DNA of 64,000 nucleotides, from positions 124,001-188,000 of the forward strand of contig CALUWA010000002.1 of NCBI GenBank assembly GCA_944324365.1, given 5' to 3'. This DNA comes from Candidatus Gastranaerophilales bacterium (GTDB lineage Bacteria; Cyanobacteriota; Vampirovibrionia; Gastranaerophilales; Gastranaerophilaceae). Below, in pieces: positions 50,984-59,393 of the stretch. Under the pieces are notes generated by a model that searched no databases, was not told the origin of the DNA, and saw only the letters and a list, made by a program, of their open reading frames with translations. Numbering within the stretch: the stretch's first letter is position 1; the number at the start of each line of letters is the position of its first letter. Both the position numbers and the translations under genes were made by a program.

Positions 50984-52267
50984 TTATTCTTTTATATCAC
51001 CGGCTTTTAAGATTTCATTCCATTCTTCGGTAGTAATTTCCCTGTGCAGGTATTCCATATTGCCGGTAGCGATTACCCAGATTGCGCATGCTCCGCCTGA
51101 GTACCAGCCGCCTCCTGTGTAGCTTCTGGAGCAATAATTTTTGGTTACCCACCATAGATCGTAACCTGTAATTATTGGATAGCCTTTTTTAGTATTGAGG
51201 TATAAAAAGAAGAAATCTTTTCCCATTTGATTTGGTCCGGCGGCACCATTTGTATCAACGTATATTCCAACGCGTAATTTGTTGTCTACTTCGTCGATGC
51301 CGACATCAGAAAGTCCGCAAACCGCACCGTTAGCAAGAGCAAACATATAATGTTGTGAATCCCAGCCGTTAAATCCTGTTCCCTGCATAATACCATTCAG
51401 ATCCCGATAATGTGTTGGCAGGTTGTGAGAGCTATTTTGTGAATTTTGTTTCCAATCCTGCGCGAGATTAAGATAAGGCAGGAGTTTTTCTGCTACAATT
51501 CTTGCGGCTTCGGCTTTATCGTCTGTAGGCAAGTCCCAGTTTTTAATAACGCCGTGTTCCTGGTATGCCCTTAAATATGCTTGTGAAAGAACGGAATACG
51601 TAACTTTAAACTGCGTAAGCCAGGCTCTTTCCTGGTATTTGTTAACGAGTCCGGGTAAGGTCATAGCCGCGACAACCCCGATTACACCGAGAGTGATAAG
51701 TACTTCTGCAAGCGTGAATGCTGCTTTCTTTCTCCCGTCATTGCGAGCGTAAGCGAAGCAATCCAAGAGAGAATGTTTAAGCCTAATGGATTGCTTCGTC
51801 GCGTTGCTCCTCGCAATGACGGAATTAGATCGCGCAACGGAGTGCGCGATGACAGAATTTTGGACATCTTGCCTACCACATGTCATCGCGGAAGGCAAAG
51901 CCTGTCCGCGATCTGTGGATTGCTTCGTCGCAAGCTCCTCGCAATGACGATTGGTGCCATTCTTACACCGTGAGTCGCCAATACTCCAAGACGCATTATA
52001 ATGTCGTGCCTCAGGCACGGAGATTCTTCGGACTTCGTCCTCAGAATGACGCTTGGTGTCATCCTGAGCGATAGCGAAGGATCTCTTATTTAATGAGATT
52101 CTTCGGACTTTGTCCTCAGAATGACGGAATTGGGCAGCGCCCTCAGAATGACGACATAGCAGGGACTTTAACTTGTCTAAAAGGCTGAAACTATCTCCAA
52201 AAGCGGAGAGCTTAGCCCCCCCCCCCTGGAGAATATAGGTATAATCGGTGTTTTCAGATTTTAACAT
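50984..52267 (-). CDS. Prepilin-like protein D, poly-G tract in frame (ON), repeat-filled leader
   Basis: The ATG at 52267 follows GGAGG-ATATATCAA, identical to prepilin C. The leader starts MLKSENTDYTYILQGGGAKL with G11 in frame, then SAFGDSFSLLDKLKSLL as in C. It then runs on through about 425 bp of repeat before RKKAAFTLAEVLITLGVIG (Phe codon at 51718), making a 183-residue leader. The mature pilin is about 244 residues, with FKVTYSVLSQAYLRAYQEHG, the DTNGAAGPNQMGKDFFFLYL motif and Cys near the end. The leader's Arg/His/Cys-rich repeat translation looks unselected apart from the absence of stops. A terminator follows. Confidence 0.75.
   Translation of the reverse strand: MLKSENTDYTYILQGGGAKLSAFGDSFSLLDKLKSLLCRHSEGAAQFRHSEDKVRRISLNKRSFAIAQDDTKRHSEDEVRRISVPEARHYNASWSIGDSRCKNGTNRHCEELATKQSTDRGQALPSAMTCGRQDVQNSVIAHSVARSNSVIARSNATKQSIRLKHSLLDCFAYARNDGRKKAAFTLAEVLITLGVIGVVAAMTLPGLVNKYQERAWLTQFKVTYSVLSQAYLRAYQEHGVIKNWDLPTDDKAEAARIVAEKLLPYLNLAQDWKQNSQNSSHNLPTHYRDLNGIMQGTGFNGWDSQHYMFALANGAVCGLSDVGIDEVDNKLRVGIYVDTNGAAGPNQMGKDFFFLYLNTKKGYPIITGYDLWWVTKNYCSRSYTGGGWYSGGACAIWVIATGNMEYLHREITTEEWNEILKAGDIKE
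51735..52160. repeat. Interspersed repeat cluster V, inside prepilin D leader
   Basis: Holds GTCATTGCGAGCGTAAGCGA, GGATTGCTTCGTCGCGTTGC, CGCGCAACGGAGTGCGCGATG, ATGTCATCGCGGAAGGCAAAG, GTGCCTCAGGCAC (52006-52018) and tandem CTTCGGACTT(C/T)GTCCTCAGAATGAC units. Open in the pilin frame throughout. Confidence 0.8.
52216..52226 (-). other. Poly-G tract (G11) in prepilin D leader
   Basis: Eleven C on the plus strand. Flanking bases on both sides (CTTAGC...TGGAGAATA) match the prepilin C tract, which has twelve. Confidence 0.75.
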
Positions 52268-52499
52268 TTGATATATCCTCCGTAAATTCAAGTATCTATT
52301 AATATTTTAACGTATTTTTCTGCATTTTTCAATATAAGACAGATTTAAATCTCTTCTTGTCTTTAAAGTATGTGAGTGGTATAACCTTACATGTAGATAG
52401 TTAGGGGGATCCACCCCGGGGGTAAATGTTTATTTAAGTGTTGTTAATTGAACGCATATTTACCAAATAACCCAAAAGGATAAGGAAAGGATATTAAAA

Positions 52500-54293
52500 A
52501 TGGAAAAAAACAACGAAACTCTCCACGTGTTGAGGCATTCAACTTCACACATTATGGCACAGGCTGTGCAGAAGCTGTTTCCGTCGGCAAAGTTAGCTAT
52601 CGGACCGGCAACTGATACGGGTTTTTACTATGATTTCGATTTAACGGACGGCCATGCTTTTACAACGGAAGATCTCGCTAAAATTGAAGAAGAAATGAAA
52701 AATATCATTAAGCAGAATCTTACTTTTGAAAAGTATGTTATTCCTGATGTTGATGCTCAAATTGAAGAGTTCAAAAAAGAGGGCGAAATTTACAAAGCGG
52801 AATTACTGGAAGAACACAGAAACGACAACCCTACCTTGTATTTAACAAAGGATAAGGACGGAAAAGTTCTTTTTAATGACCTTTGTGCAGGACCTCATAT
52901 TCCAAACACCTCTTATATAAAAGGTAATGCAATAAAATTATTGAAAGTTGCCGGTGCTTATTGGCGCGGTAACGAAAATAATAAAATGCTTCAAAGAATT
53001 TATGCTACTGTTTTCTGGACAAAAGAAGATTTGGCCGATTATTTAAACTTCCTTGAAGAAGCCGAAAAACGCGACCACAGAAAATTGGGAGCAAAACTTG
53101 ATTTGTTCTCTACAAGAGAAGAGCTCGGCGGGGGGCTTGTATTGTGGCATCCGAACCTTGCTGTTGTAAGAGAAGAAATTGAAAATTACTGGAGAACGGA
53201 ACACAGAAAACGCGGCTATGTAATCGTTAATACTCCTCATATTGCAAAATCCAAATTATGGGAGATTTCAGGCCACGCTGACCATTACAGGGAAAATATG
53301 TTCTTTATCCAAAAAGACGAGGATAGCGACGACCAGTTTATTTTAAAACCGATGAATTGTCCTTTCCATATCTTAATTTATCAGGCAAACAGATATTCTT
53401 ATCGTTCACTGCCTTTGAGAATGGCTGAACTTGGGACTGTTTACAGAAAAGAAAAATCGGGTGCACTTTCCGGTTTAACCCGTGTTCAGGGATTTACTCA
53501 AGATGATGCGCATATTTTCTGTACTCCTGAACAGCTTGTGGATGAAATCAATGAAATTATTGATTTTGTTGCGGATACAATGAAAATTTTCAATATGAAG
53601 TTTGAAGTTGAACTTTCGACAAGACCTGAAAGTTTTGTCGGGGAAATTGAAAATTGGGACAGAGCGGAAGCCGGCTTAAAAGAAGCTATGGACAGACGCG
53701 GTATGACTTATGAAATCAATGAAGGCGACGGAGCGTTTTACGGGCCTAAGATTGATTTTAAAGTTAAAGACGCAATCGGCAGAATGTGGCAGTGTGCTAC
53801 AATTCAGCTGGATTTTAACCTTCCTGAAAGATTTGGTATAAAATATCAGGACAAAGACGGTCAAATGAAAACTCCTGTTATGCTTCATCGTGTAATATTC
53901 GGTTCAATGGAACGTTTCCACGGTATTCTTATTGAACATTATGCCGGCGCATTCCCGACATGGCTTGCACCAACTCAGGTTGCAATTGTTCCTATAAGTA
54001 ACGATAAGCATACCGAATTTGCAGAGCAGGTTTACAAAAAAATGCGTGCAGCGGGAATTCGAGTTCACCTTGACGACAGATCCGAAAGTATGAACTACAA
54101 AATCAGAGAAAGTCTTCAGGATAAGAAAATCCCTTACGTATGTGTAATCGGTGATAAAGAAATCGAGGCAAATTCTGTTGCTGTCCGTGCAAGAGGTATC
54201 GGACAAATAGGAACATTCTCCGTAGATGATTTTATTTCTAAAATAGAAGAAGAAATTAAATCAAGAAGCGGCGAATCTTTTGCCAAAGCGTAA
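52500..54293 (+). CDS. thrS: Threonyl-tRNA synthetase lacking the TGS domain
   Basis: 597 residues. The protein begins MEKNNETLHVLRHSTSHIMA, so it enters the editing (N2) domain at once and lacks the ~60-residue TGS domain of E. coli ThrS. Editing and zinc motifs are present (HSTSH, FNDLCAGPHIPNT). The class II core has ILKPMNCPFHILIYQAN, RMAELGTVYRKEKSGALSGL and PVMLHRVIFGSMERF, followed by the anticodon-binding domain. As I recall, cyanobacterial ThrS is similarly short. AAGGAAAGGA lies upstream. The leader contains GGGGGATCCACCCC but no T-box features. Confidence 0.96.
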   Translation: MEKNNETLHVLRHSTSHIMAQAVQKLFPSAKLAIGPATDTGFYYDFDLTDGHAFTTEDLAKIEEEMKNIIKQNLTFEKYVIPDVDAQIEEFKKEGEIYKAELLEEHRNDNPTLYLTKDKDGKVLFNDLCAGPHIPNTSYIKGNAIKLLKVAGAYWRGNENNKMLQRIYATVFWTKEDLADYLNFLEEAEKRDHRKLGAKLDLFSTREELGGGLVLWHPNLAVVREEIENYWRTEHRKRGYVIVNTPHIAKSKLWEISGHADHYRENMFFIQKDEDSDDQFILKPMNCPFHILIYQANRYSYRSLPLRMAELGTVYRKEKSGALSGLTRVQGFTQDDAHIFCTPEQLVDEINEIIDFVADTMKIFNMKFEVELSTRPESFVGEIENWDRAEAGLKEAMDRRGMTYEINEGDGAFYGPKIDFKVKDAIGRMWQCATIQLDFNLPERFGIKYQDKDGQMKTPVMLHRVIFGSMERFHGILIEHYAGAFPTWLAPTQVAIVPISNDKHTEFAEQVYKKMRAAGIRVHLDDRSESMNYKIRESLQDKKIPYVCVIGDKEIEANSVAVRARGIGQIGTFSVDDFISKIEEEIKSRSGESFAKA

Positions 54294-54316
54294 ACAACAA
54301 TAAATTGTAAAAGAAG

Positions 54317-54348
54317 GCGGAACATGTTTTAATATGTTCCGCTTTTTT
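54317..54348 (+). terminator. Rho-independent terminator of thrS
   Basis: GCGGAACAT, loop GTTTTAAT, ATGTTCCGC, then TTTTTT. Confidence 0.92.
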
Positions 54349-54392
54349 GAACTTTTTTATGATAATATCGTTTTACATATAAAGGGTTAATT

Positions 54393-54962
54393 ATGAAAAA
54401 TGTTGTTTTAGTATTATTTGCGTTATTACTGGCAAATTCCGCGGCTTTTGCCGGCAGCCGCTTCTATACGATACAAAGCGGTATCCCGAGTTTTTACGGC
54501 ACCACTCCTACCGGAAATTTTGTGGCCTCCTCGAGTTGTGATCCTTTTATGGTAAAAATTGACGGAATTAAATACTATATGATGTATAGCGGGTCGAATA
54601 ATCCGGGGCTGCAGACTCTGCTTGGCTGCTCAGGTATGAGAAAGATTGATTTCTTCACGCCATTAAGAGATTTAGAAAGTGACGGTGATGACTTGAAAAT
54701 TACAGGAGAGGAGCTTAAAAAAGCCGGTATAAGACTTGTTGCTTCCGATATCCATAATACCCTTTTGTATGATAAAATTGATAAAGATTTTGACATGAAT
54801 AAAGTTTCTTATATTGATATGAGCCGCCTGAGAATTACCCCGGCTGCCGTAGGATATGGAAGTTTTGATTTGTATATAAAGAAAGAAAACGGGAATTTAA
54901 AAAAGATTATTGGCAAAGTTTTTGTTCTGCCAACCCGACGCGGCGAAAGAATGTTTGACTAA
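54393..54962 (+). CDS. Secreted protein with EF-hand-like loops
   Basis: 189 residues. Signal peptide MKNVVLVLFALLLANSAAFA. Two Asp-rich segments, DLESDGDDLKITGEELKKAG and DKIDKDFDMNKVSYIDMSRL, resemble calcium-binding EF-hand or dockerin loops followed by helices. Two Cys (SSCDP, GCSG) may pair. No catalytic motif. GGGT upstream of the ATG. The 3' end overlaps that of rlmN by 4 bp (convergent). Export is confident; calcium binding is inference. Confidence 0.72.
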   Translation: MKNVVLVLFALLLANSAAFAGSRFYTIQSGIPSFYGTTPTGNFVASSSCDPFMVKIDGIKYYMMYSGSNNPGLQTLLGCSGMRKIDFFTPLRDLESDGDDLKITGEELKKAGIRLVASDIHNTLLYDKIDKDFDMNKVSYIDMSRLRITPAAVGYGSFDLYIKKENGNLKKIIGKVFVLPTRRGERMFD

Positions 54963-55978
54963 TCTACTTTTCCTTTCAGCTGACCGCATGCAGCGTCAAT
55001 ATCTGCTCCGCGTTCCAGTCTTACGGTAACTTTTTTCCCTGAATGCTCAAGAAGATATTTGAACTTCATTATAGAATTGTTGTTTGGCCGCTGATAGTCA
55101 TTTTCTGCGGTAGGGTTGTACGGAATTAAATTAATATTGCATTTTATGTCGTGCAGATACATTGCAAGCTGTTTGGCAGCCTCAACCGTATCGTTTAAAT
55201 CTTTTATTAAAAGATATTCTATTGTAATGCGGCGTCCGGTTTTATCCACATAATTTTTCAGCGCTTTTTTCAAATCGTTCATATTATATTTGTTTTCGAT
55301 TTGCATCAGCTGCTTTCTTATTTCATGGTTTGGTGCGTGCAGTGATATTGCAAGAGTTGACTGCATATCAAGTTCTGCAAGCTTATTTATTTGAGGAATA
55401 ATTCCGCTTGTTGAAACGGTTAATCTTCTTGCGCCTATATAGAAATCTTCGTTAAAAATTTCCATTGCCTTTAATACGTTGTCAAGATTCAGAAGCGGTT
55501 CTCCCTGGCCCATAAATACAACATTTGTAACTTTTAATCCGGTATCTCTTTGGATTGTTAGAACCTGTTCTATAATTTCTTTATAAGTAAGATTTCTGAT
55601 AAATCCGCGTTTGCCGGTTGCGCAAAAAGAACAATTAACAGCGCAGCCGACTTGGGAACTTACGCAGGCTGTCAGGTTTGCACGGTTGTCAAAGCGCATT
55701 AATACGGTTTCCACGCATTCTCCGTCAGGATATTCAAGGAGATACTTGATTGTCCCGTCAGAGCTTACCTGTTTTACCTTGATTTTTGTGTCGGAAACTT
55801 TTGCAACTTTTTTCAATTCTTCCCTGAATTTTACCGATAAGTCAGTCATTTCATCAATTGAAGAAACGGATTTGAGATAAATCCAATTATGAATTTGCCT
55901 TGCTCTGAATTTTGAAGCTTTCAGCGAATCCGTGATTTGTTCTATTTCCTGCTGCGTTAGTCCTGATAATATTTCCAT
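54959..55978 (-). CDS. rlmN: 23S rRNA/tRNA adenine-C2 methyltransferase RlmN
   Basis: 339-residue radical-SAM enzyme. SAM cluster motif CSFCATGKRG (CxxxCxxC with the preceding NCS), QVGCAVNCSFC, the GEPLLNLDNVLKAMEIF region, and the catalytic C-terminal Cys in DIDAACGQLKGK. Methylates A2503 of 23S rRNA and A37 of some tRNAs. The start at 55978 has AATAAT six bases upstream (55990-55985) and no Shine-Dalgarno, so a leaderless mRNA is possible. Confidence 0.96.
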   Translation of the reverse strand: MEILSGLTQQEIEQITDSLKASKFRARQIHNWIYLKSVSSIDEMTDLSVKFREELKKVAKVSDTKIKVKQVSSDGTIKYLLEYPDGECVETVLMRFDNRANLTACVSSQVGCAVNCSFCATGKRGFIRNLTYKEIIEQVLTIQRDTGLKVTNVVFMGQGEPLLNLDNVLKAMEIFNEDFYIGARRLTVSTSGIIPQINKLAELDMQSTLAISLHAPNHEIRKQLMQIENKYNMNDLKKALKNYVDKTGRRITIEYLLIKDLNDTVEAAKQLAMYLHDIKCNINLIPYNPTAENDYQRPNNNSIMKFKYLLEHSGKKVTVRLERGADIDAACGQLKGKVD

Positions 55979-56020
55979 ATCTAAATTATTGCATGCTGAA
56001 ATTCTTTCTACAATAATAAG

Positions 56021-56335
56021 TTATTTAATACTTTGATAAAATTTATAAATTAATTCCAGGATATGATCATTTGTTTTGATTGCATTTATTATTTCTTCCT
56101 GCATATCTTCTTTGGTTTTTAAGTGTTCAAACATATACAATTCGTAGGGATATACTCCTAATACATCAGATATTTTTTCAAGCGTATCCATTGAAGGTTC
56201 AAATCTGCCTGTTTCTATGTAACTTATATTTGGTGTTCCTATTCCTACCAGTTCTGCAAGTTTTTCCTGGGTAAGATTATTCTTTTTTCTTAGTTCCCGA
56301 ATTCTTGCTCCGAGTAATTGTTTTATGTTTCGCAT
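56021..56335 (-). CDS. XRE-family transcriptional regulator
   Basis: 104 residues. N-terminal HTH: IRELRKKNNLTQEKLAELVG, then IGTPNISYIETGRFEPSMDT, the classical XRE recognition helix. The C-terminal 35 residues are helical (KEDMQEEIINAIKTNDHILE) and probably dimerise. AAGAGGA precedes the ATG at 56335. It diverges from the GT8 gene, and a 19-bp perfect palindrome in the gap is its likely operator. Confidence 0.92.
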   Translation of the reverse strand: MRNIKQLLGARIRELRKKNNLTQEKLAELVGIGTPNISYIETGRFEPSMDTLEKISDVLGVYPYELYMFEHLKTKEDMQEEIINAIKTNDHILELIYKFYQSIK

Positions 56336-56414
56336 AAATCCTCTTATCTAATTAATTATCTTAGAATTTATACGAAATTATAATATTGTGTTGTAGTATA
56401 AATATTACAATATT

Positions 56415-56433
56415 ATACTATATTATAGTATAA
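56415..56433. promoter_or_regulatory. 19-bp palindromic operator candidate
   Basis: TATACTATATTATAGTATA is a perfect palindrome that overlaps TATAAT (56430-56435), the probable -10 of the GT8 gene, and lies 80 bp from the start of the XRE regulator. Confidence 0.5.
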
Positions 56434-56469
56434 TGTTGGGTAATAATTTATAAATTTTAAGAGGTTTGA

Positions 56470-57477
56470 ATGGAAAATTTTTTAAAACAAATGTTTTGCA
56501 GTGATAAAAAAATTGTCAATATTGTGTATATTACAGATGAAAGCTTTGTTATGCCGACAACGGTTTCTATAACATCTTTAAAAGTAAATAAAGATAAGAA
56601 TGTAGTATATAAAATTTTTGTTATCAGCAGGAATTTATCTGCTGAATCCAAAGAGAAAATTAAAATGCTGGAATCCGGGTCTTTTATTATAGAGTTTCGT
56701 GAAGCTGCTGAACTTTCCAAGTATGAAGATGCTTTAAATATTGAACGACATGTACCGAGAACCGCTGTTTTGAAATTTTTTATACCTGAAATTTTAAAAG
56801 AATTGGACAAGGTTCTTTATTTGGATGGTGATGTAATTGTTCAAAATGATTTGAGTGATTTTTTTAGCACTAATATTACCGAAGTTTATGCCGGAGTTGT
56901 TAAAGATATTGAAAATGATGAATGGGAGCATAGCGTTTGGCTGGAATTTCCATATGAACATATGTTTAATTCCGGAATGATGCTGATGAATTTGAATAAA
57001 ATGCGCAAAAACAATATATCCAAAAAACTTATAGATTACAGACTCAACGGGAAAAATTTCTTTATGGATCAGGACGCTTTAAATATGGTAATCGGAGCAA
57101 GTGTTAAATTTGTTGATTTTAAGTATAATATGCTGCATTTGTTTATAGAGCATTTTAGTAAAGAGAAACTTGAAGAATATTATGGAGTTCCTTTTGAAAA
57201 TTCCTGGATTGAAAATTATAAAAGGGCAGTGATTTTACATATTGCAGGTTCTTATAAACCTTGGCTTTTTAATCTTGAATATTTGACGGATTTGTACAGG
57301 CATTATTATATGCTTTCTCCGTATAAGTTTGATTATCATCCGATTTTAAACCCTGTCCAGCGCGGAAAAAAGACATTGAAACCGTTGCAAAAAATCTTTT
57401 CTGTGTCCAACGATTACGAGTATAAGCTTGTTTGTTTGTTTGGAATTAAAATGCGTTTTAAAAGGAACTTCCTATAA
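56470..57477 (+). CDS. Glycosyltransferase family 8 protein
   Basis: 335 residues. GT-A fold, retaining: NIVYITDESFVMPTTVSITS start, the metal-binding DxD in KVLYLDGDVIVQNDLSDFF, FNSGMMLMNLNKMRKNN, and the C-terminal HIAGSYKPW. GT8 enzymes add galactose or glucose to LPS/capsule sugars. AAGAGG precedes the ATG. The AT-rich upstream region and the adjacent XRE regulator suggest local repression, and perhaps transfer as a unit. The 3' end overlaps the convergent YkgJ gene by 6 bp. Confidence 0.92.
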   Translation: MENFLKQMFCSDKKIVNIVYITDESFVMPTTVSITSLKVNKDKNVVYKIFVISRNLSAESKEKIKMLESGSFIIEFREAAELSKYEDALNIERHVPRTAVLKFFIPEILKELDKVLYLDGDVIVQNDLSDFFSTNITEVYAGVVKDIENDEWEHSVWLEFPYEHMFNSGMMLMNLNKMRKNNISKKLIDYRLNGKNFFMDQDALNMVIGASVKFVDFKYNMLHLFIEHFSKEKLEEYYGVPFENSWIENYKRAVILHIAGSYKPWLFNLEYLTDLYRHYYMLSPYKFDYHPILNPVQRGKKTLKPLQKIFSVSNDYEYKLVCLFGIKMRFKRNFL

Positions 57478-58149
57478 TACGGAATTGATTTTACCGATAT
57501 AAAAATCTATAATTTCTACCATTGAATGAAGCATGAGTGCTATCGGTTCAACTTCTTCTTTCCATTTTTTATACCCGCAGGCTGATGGCAGAATACTCAG
57601 CGGGTTATCCGGAAAATCTCTGCAGATTTGAGGGCGGTTTTCATAGTCCGAGCATCTTTTATCTTCTGTTAATTTTGGGCAGTGATAAAAGTAAACATCA
57701 TATTCTTTATTTTTTTCAAGAAGTTCAATGTATTCGGGGTAAACTTTTCTTGCTTCTTCTTTTGAGTTGTACGGGATGAATACACTTAGAAACTGCTTTG
57801 CAAAATTATCTCCGTTTTGCGCTTTTTGCTTTAATTCTTCCGGAGAAAACTCACTGCAAGCCAGGTTACAGCAGGTTGCACATCCGACGCATTTAAATTT
57901 TGTACGGTATGCAAGAATTTCGTTGAGTTTCCTGTAAATCTCTTTTGAAATGTTATTTTGCAGCAGGTCTAACGTGTTTTTCTGCCACAAATAGCCGTCG
58001 GAATCTTTTTCGTATTTGTCAAAAATTTCCCCTTTAAGTCCTTTAGGGCGGATAGCCTCGACTTTTGTTTTTATTTCTTCGGCTGATTTCAAAAATATTT
58101 CTCTGTATTCTTTGCGCAAAGAGTTAATCGTATTATTTAAGTCACTCAT
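57472..58149 (-). CDS. YkgJ-family Cys-cluster protein
   Basis: 225 residues. The Cys cluster KCVGCATCCNLACSEF and the distal CxxY/CRDFP region (RCSDYENRPQICRDFP) are the marks of the YkgJ (UPF0153) zinc/Fe-S-type family. A helical N-terminus of about 90 residues precedes it. The biochemical role is unknown. TACAAT (58161-58156) stands six bases before the ATG at 58149, so a leaderless start is likely. A paralogue lies at 62475-63059. Confidence 0.88.
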   Translation of the reverse strand: MSDLNNTINSLRKEYREIFLKSAEEIKTKVEAIRPKGLKGEIFDKYEKDSDGYLWQKNTLDLLQNNISKEIYRKLNEILAYRTKFKCVGCATCCNLACSEFSPEELKQKAQNGDNFAKQFLSVFIPYNSKEEARKVYPEYIELLEKNKEYDVYFYHCPKLTEDKRCSDYENRPQICRDFPDNPLSILPSACGYKKWKEEVEPIALMLHSMVEIIDFYIGKINSVL

Positions 58150-58241
58150 ACTTATATTGTAGCATGAAATAAAGTGAATAAGTGGTTAATTATTTGTATT
58201 CAAACATATACATGTCAAGTAATTATTTGCATAATTCATGT

Positions 58242-58258
58242 TAGTGCCTGAGGCACTA
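58242..58258. repeat. Short palindromic repeat forming a stop codon
   Basis: TAGTGCCTGAGGCACTA, an exact copy of 3276-3292, again preceded by CATAA(C/T)(C/T)CATGT-like bases. Its last three bases supply the TAG stop of the next gene on the minus strand. Confidence 0.75.
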
Positions 58259-59260
58259 TGTAATATCCCATCTTCCGCAAGTGCCGCCCCAGCGGGCAAT
58301 GATGTTGCCTTTTATGTCTTTAATCTTGTCGTAATGCGGAACTTCGCCTTCGCCTTCCAATATTGTAATTACTTCGCAATTGTTAGAACATCCGTTGCAA
58401 TCGCAGGTGATTGAATGGAAATGCATATCTCCGACTTCCCAGCCTTTAAATTTTGTGGCTGTTTCGGCGTACTGGTGGTTTTCCATCGCAAGAAGCGCTG
58501 CCCCGATGGCTCCCATTGTCTGGTGATTGTCCGGAACAATAATTTTTTGTCCGAGTGCTTCTTCAAACGCTTTAACCATTCCGGAATTTGTTGCAACTCC
58601 GCCTTGGAAAGTTATTATCGGCAAAAGTTCTTTTCCTAACGCAAGGTTGCTCAAATAATTTCTTACAAGTGCCTGACAAAGTCCGTACAGTAAATCTTCT
58701 ACCGGATAACCAAGCTGCTGTTTGTGGATTAGGTCACTTTCAGCAAAAACTCCGCATCTTCCGGCAATTCTGGCAGGGTTTGTGGATTTCAGGGCTGTTT
58801 CCCCAAAAATTTCAATAGGAACATTCAGTCTGTTTGCCTGCTGATCCAAAAAACTTCCCGTGCCGGCTGCACAAACAGTGTTCATTGCAAAGTCAGTAAC
58901 AATACCATCTCTTAAGATAATAATTTTACTGTCCTGACCGCCTATTTCTAATATAGTTTGAACTCCAGGAACATAAGTGCTTGCGGCAACTGCGTGCGCC
59001 GTAATTTCATTTTTTATAATGTCAGCTCCGACAAGGGCTCCGGCAAGGTTTCTACCGGAACCTGTGGTTCCTACGCCCATGACTGTATAATCTGTTAATT
59101 TCTTTTTATAAAGTTCTTTTAACCCTTTTTGTACAGCAAGAACAGGTTTTCCTGCGGTTCTCAGCATGTAGCTGTCAACATATTTCCCGTTTTCATCAAC
59201 AAGTGCAAGCTTTGTTGTTACAGAGCCTACATCAATCCCTAAATATACTGTTAAACTCAT
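58256..59260 (-). CDS. CoA-dehydratase activator (BadF/HgdC-type ATPase)
   Basis: 334 residues from the ATG at 59260 (AAGAGGA upstream). ASKHA ATPase motifs: LGIDVGSVTTKLALVDENGK, TTGSGRNLAGALVGAD, EIGGQDSKIIILRDG, and the cluster-binding MNTVCAAGTGSFLDQQ with AGRCGVFAESD. These use ATP to inject an electron into 2-hydroxyacyl-CoA dehydratases or related enzymes. A C-terminal Cys set (CDCNGCSNNC) is extra. No dehydratase subunits are adjacent, so the partner is unknown. The stop codon lies in a mobile-looking palindrome, so the last residues may have changed. Confidence 0.88.
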   Translation of the reverse strand: MSLTVYLGIDVGSVTTKLALVDENGKYVDSYMLRTAGKPVLAVQKGLKELYKKKLTDYTVMGVGTTGSGRNLAGALVGADIIKNEITAHAVAASTYVPGVQTILEIGGQDSKIIILRDGIVTDFAMNTVCAAGTGSFLDQQANRLNVPIEIFGETALKSTNPARIAGRCGVFAESDLIHKQQLGYPVEDLLYGLCQALVRNYLSNLALGKELLPIITFQGGVATNSGMVKAFEEALGQKIIVPDNHQTMGAIGAALLAMENHQYAETATKFKGWEVGDMHFHSITCDCNGCSNNCEVITILEGEGEVPHYDKIKDIKGNIIARWGGTCGRWDIT

Positions 59261-59393
59261 TTGTAATCCTCTTTTACTATTCTTATGCACAAATAATAAC
59301 ACAAAAATGTAAATCATTTAACCGGGTAGTTACAAAAATATATTTGTTGTGATAAGATGTAGTTGTAAAAAATGAAGAGGTAGGGTTTTACAT

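Noticed and set aside
52380-52440. G/C-rich inverted sequence GGGGGATCCACCCC before thrS as a T-box or other riboswitch
   Set aside because: No specifier loop, no T-box GGTGG-ACCGCG sequence and no terminator alternative can be seen. Left unassigned.
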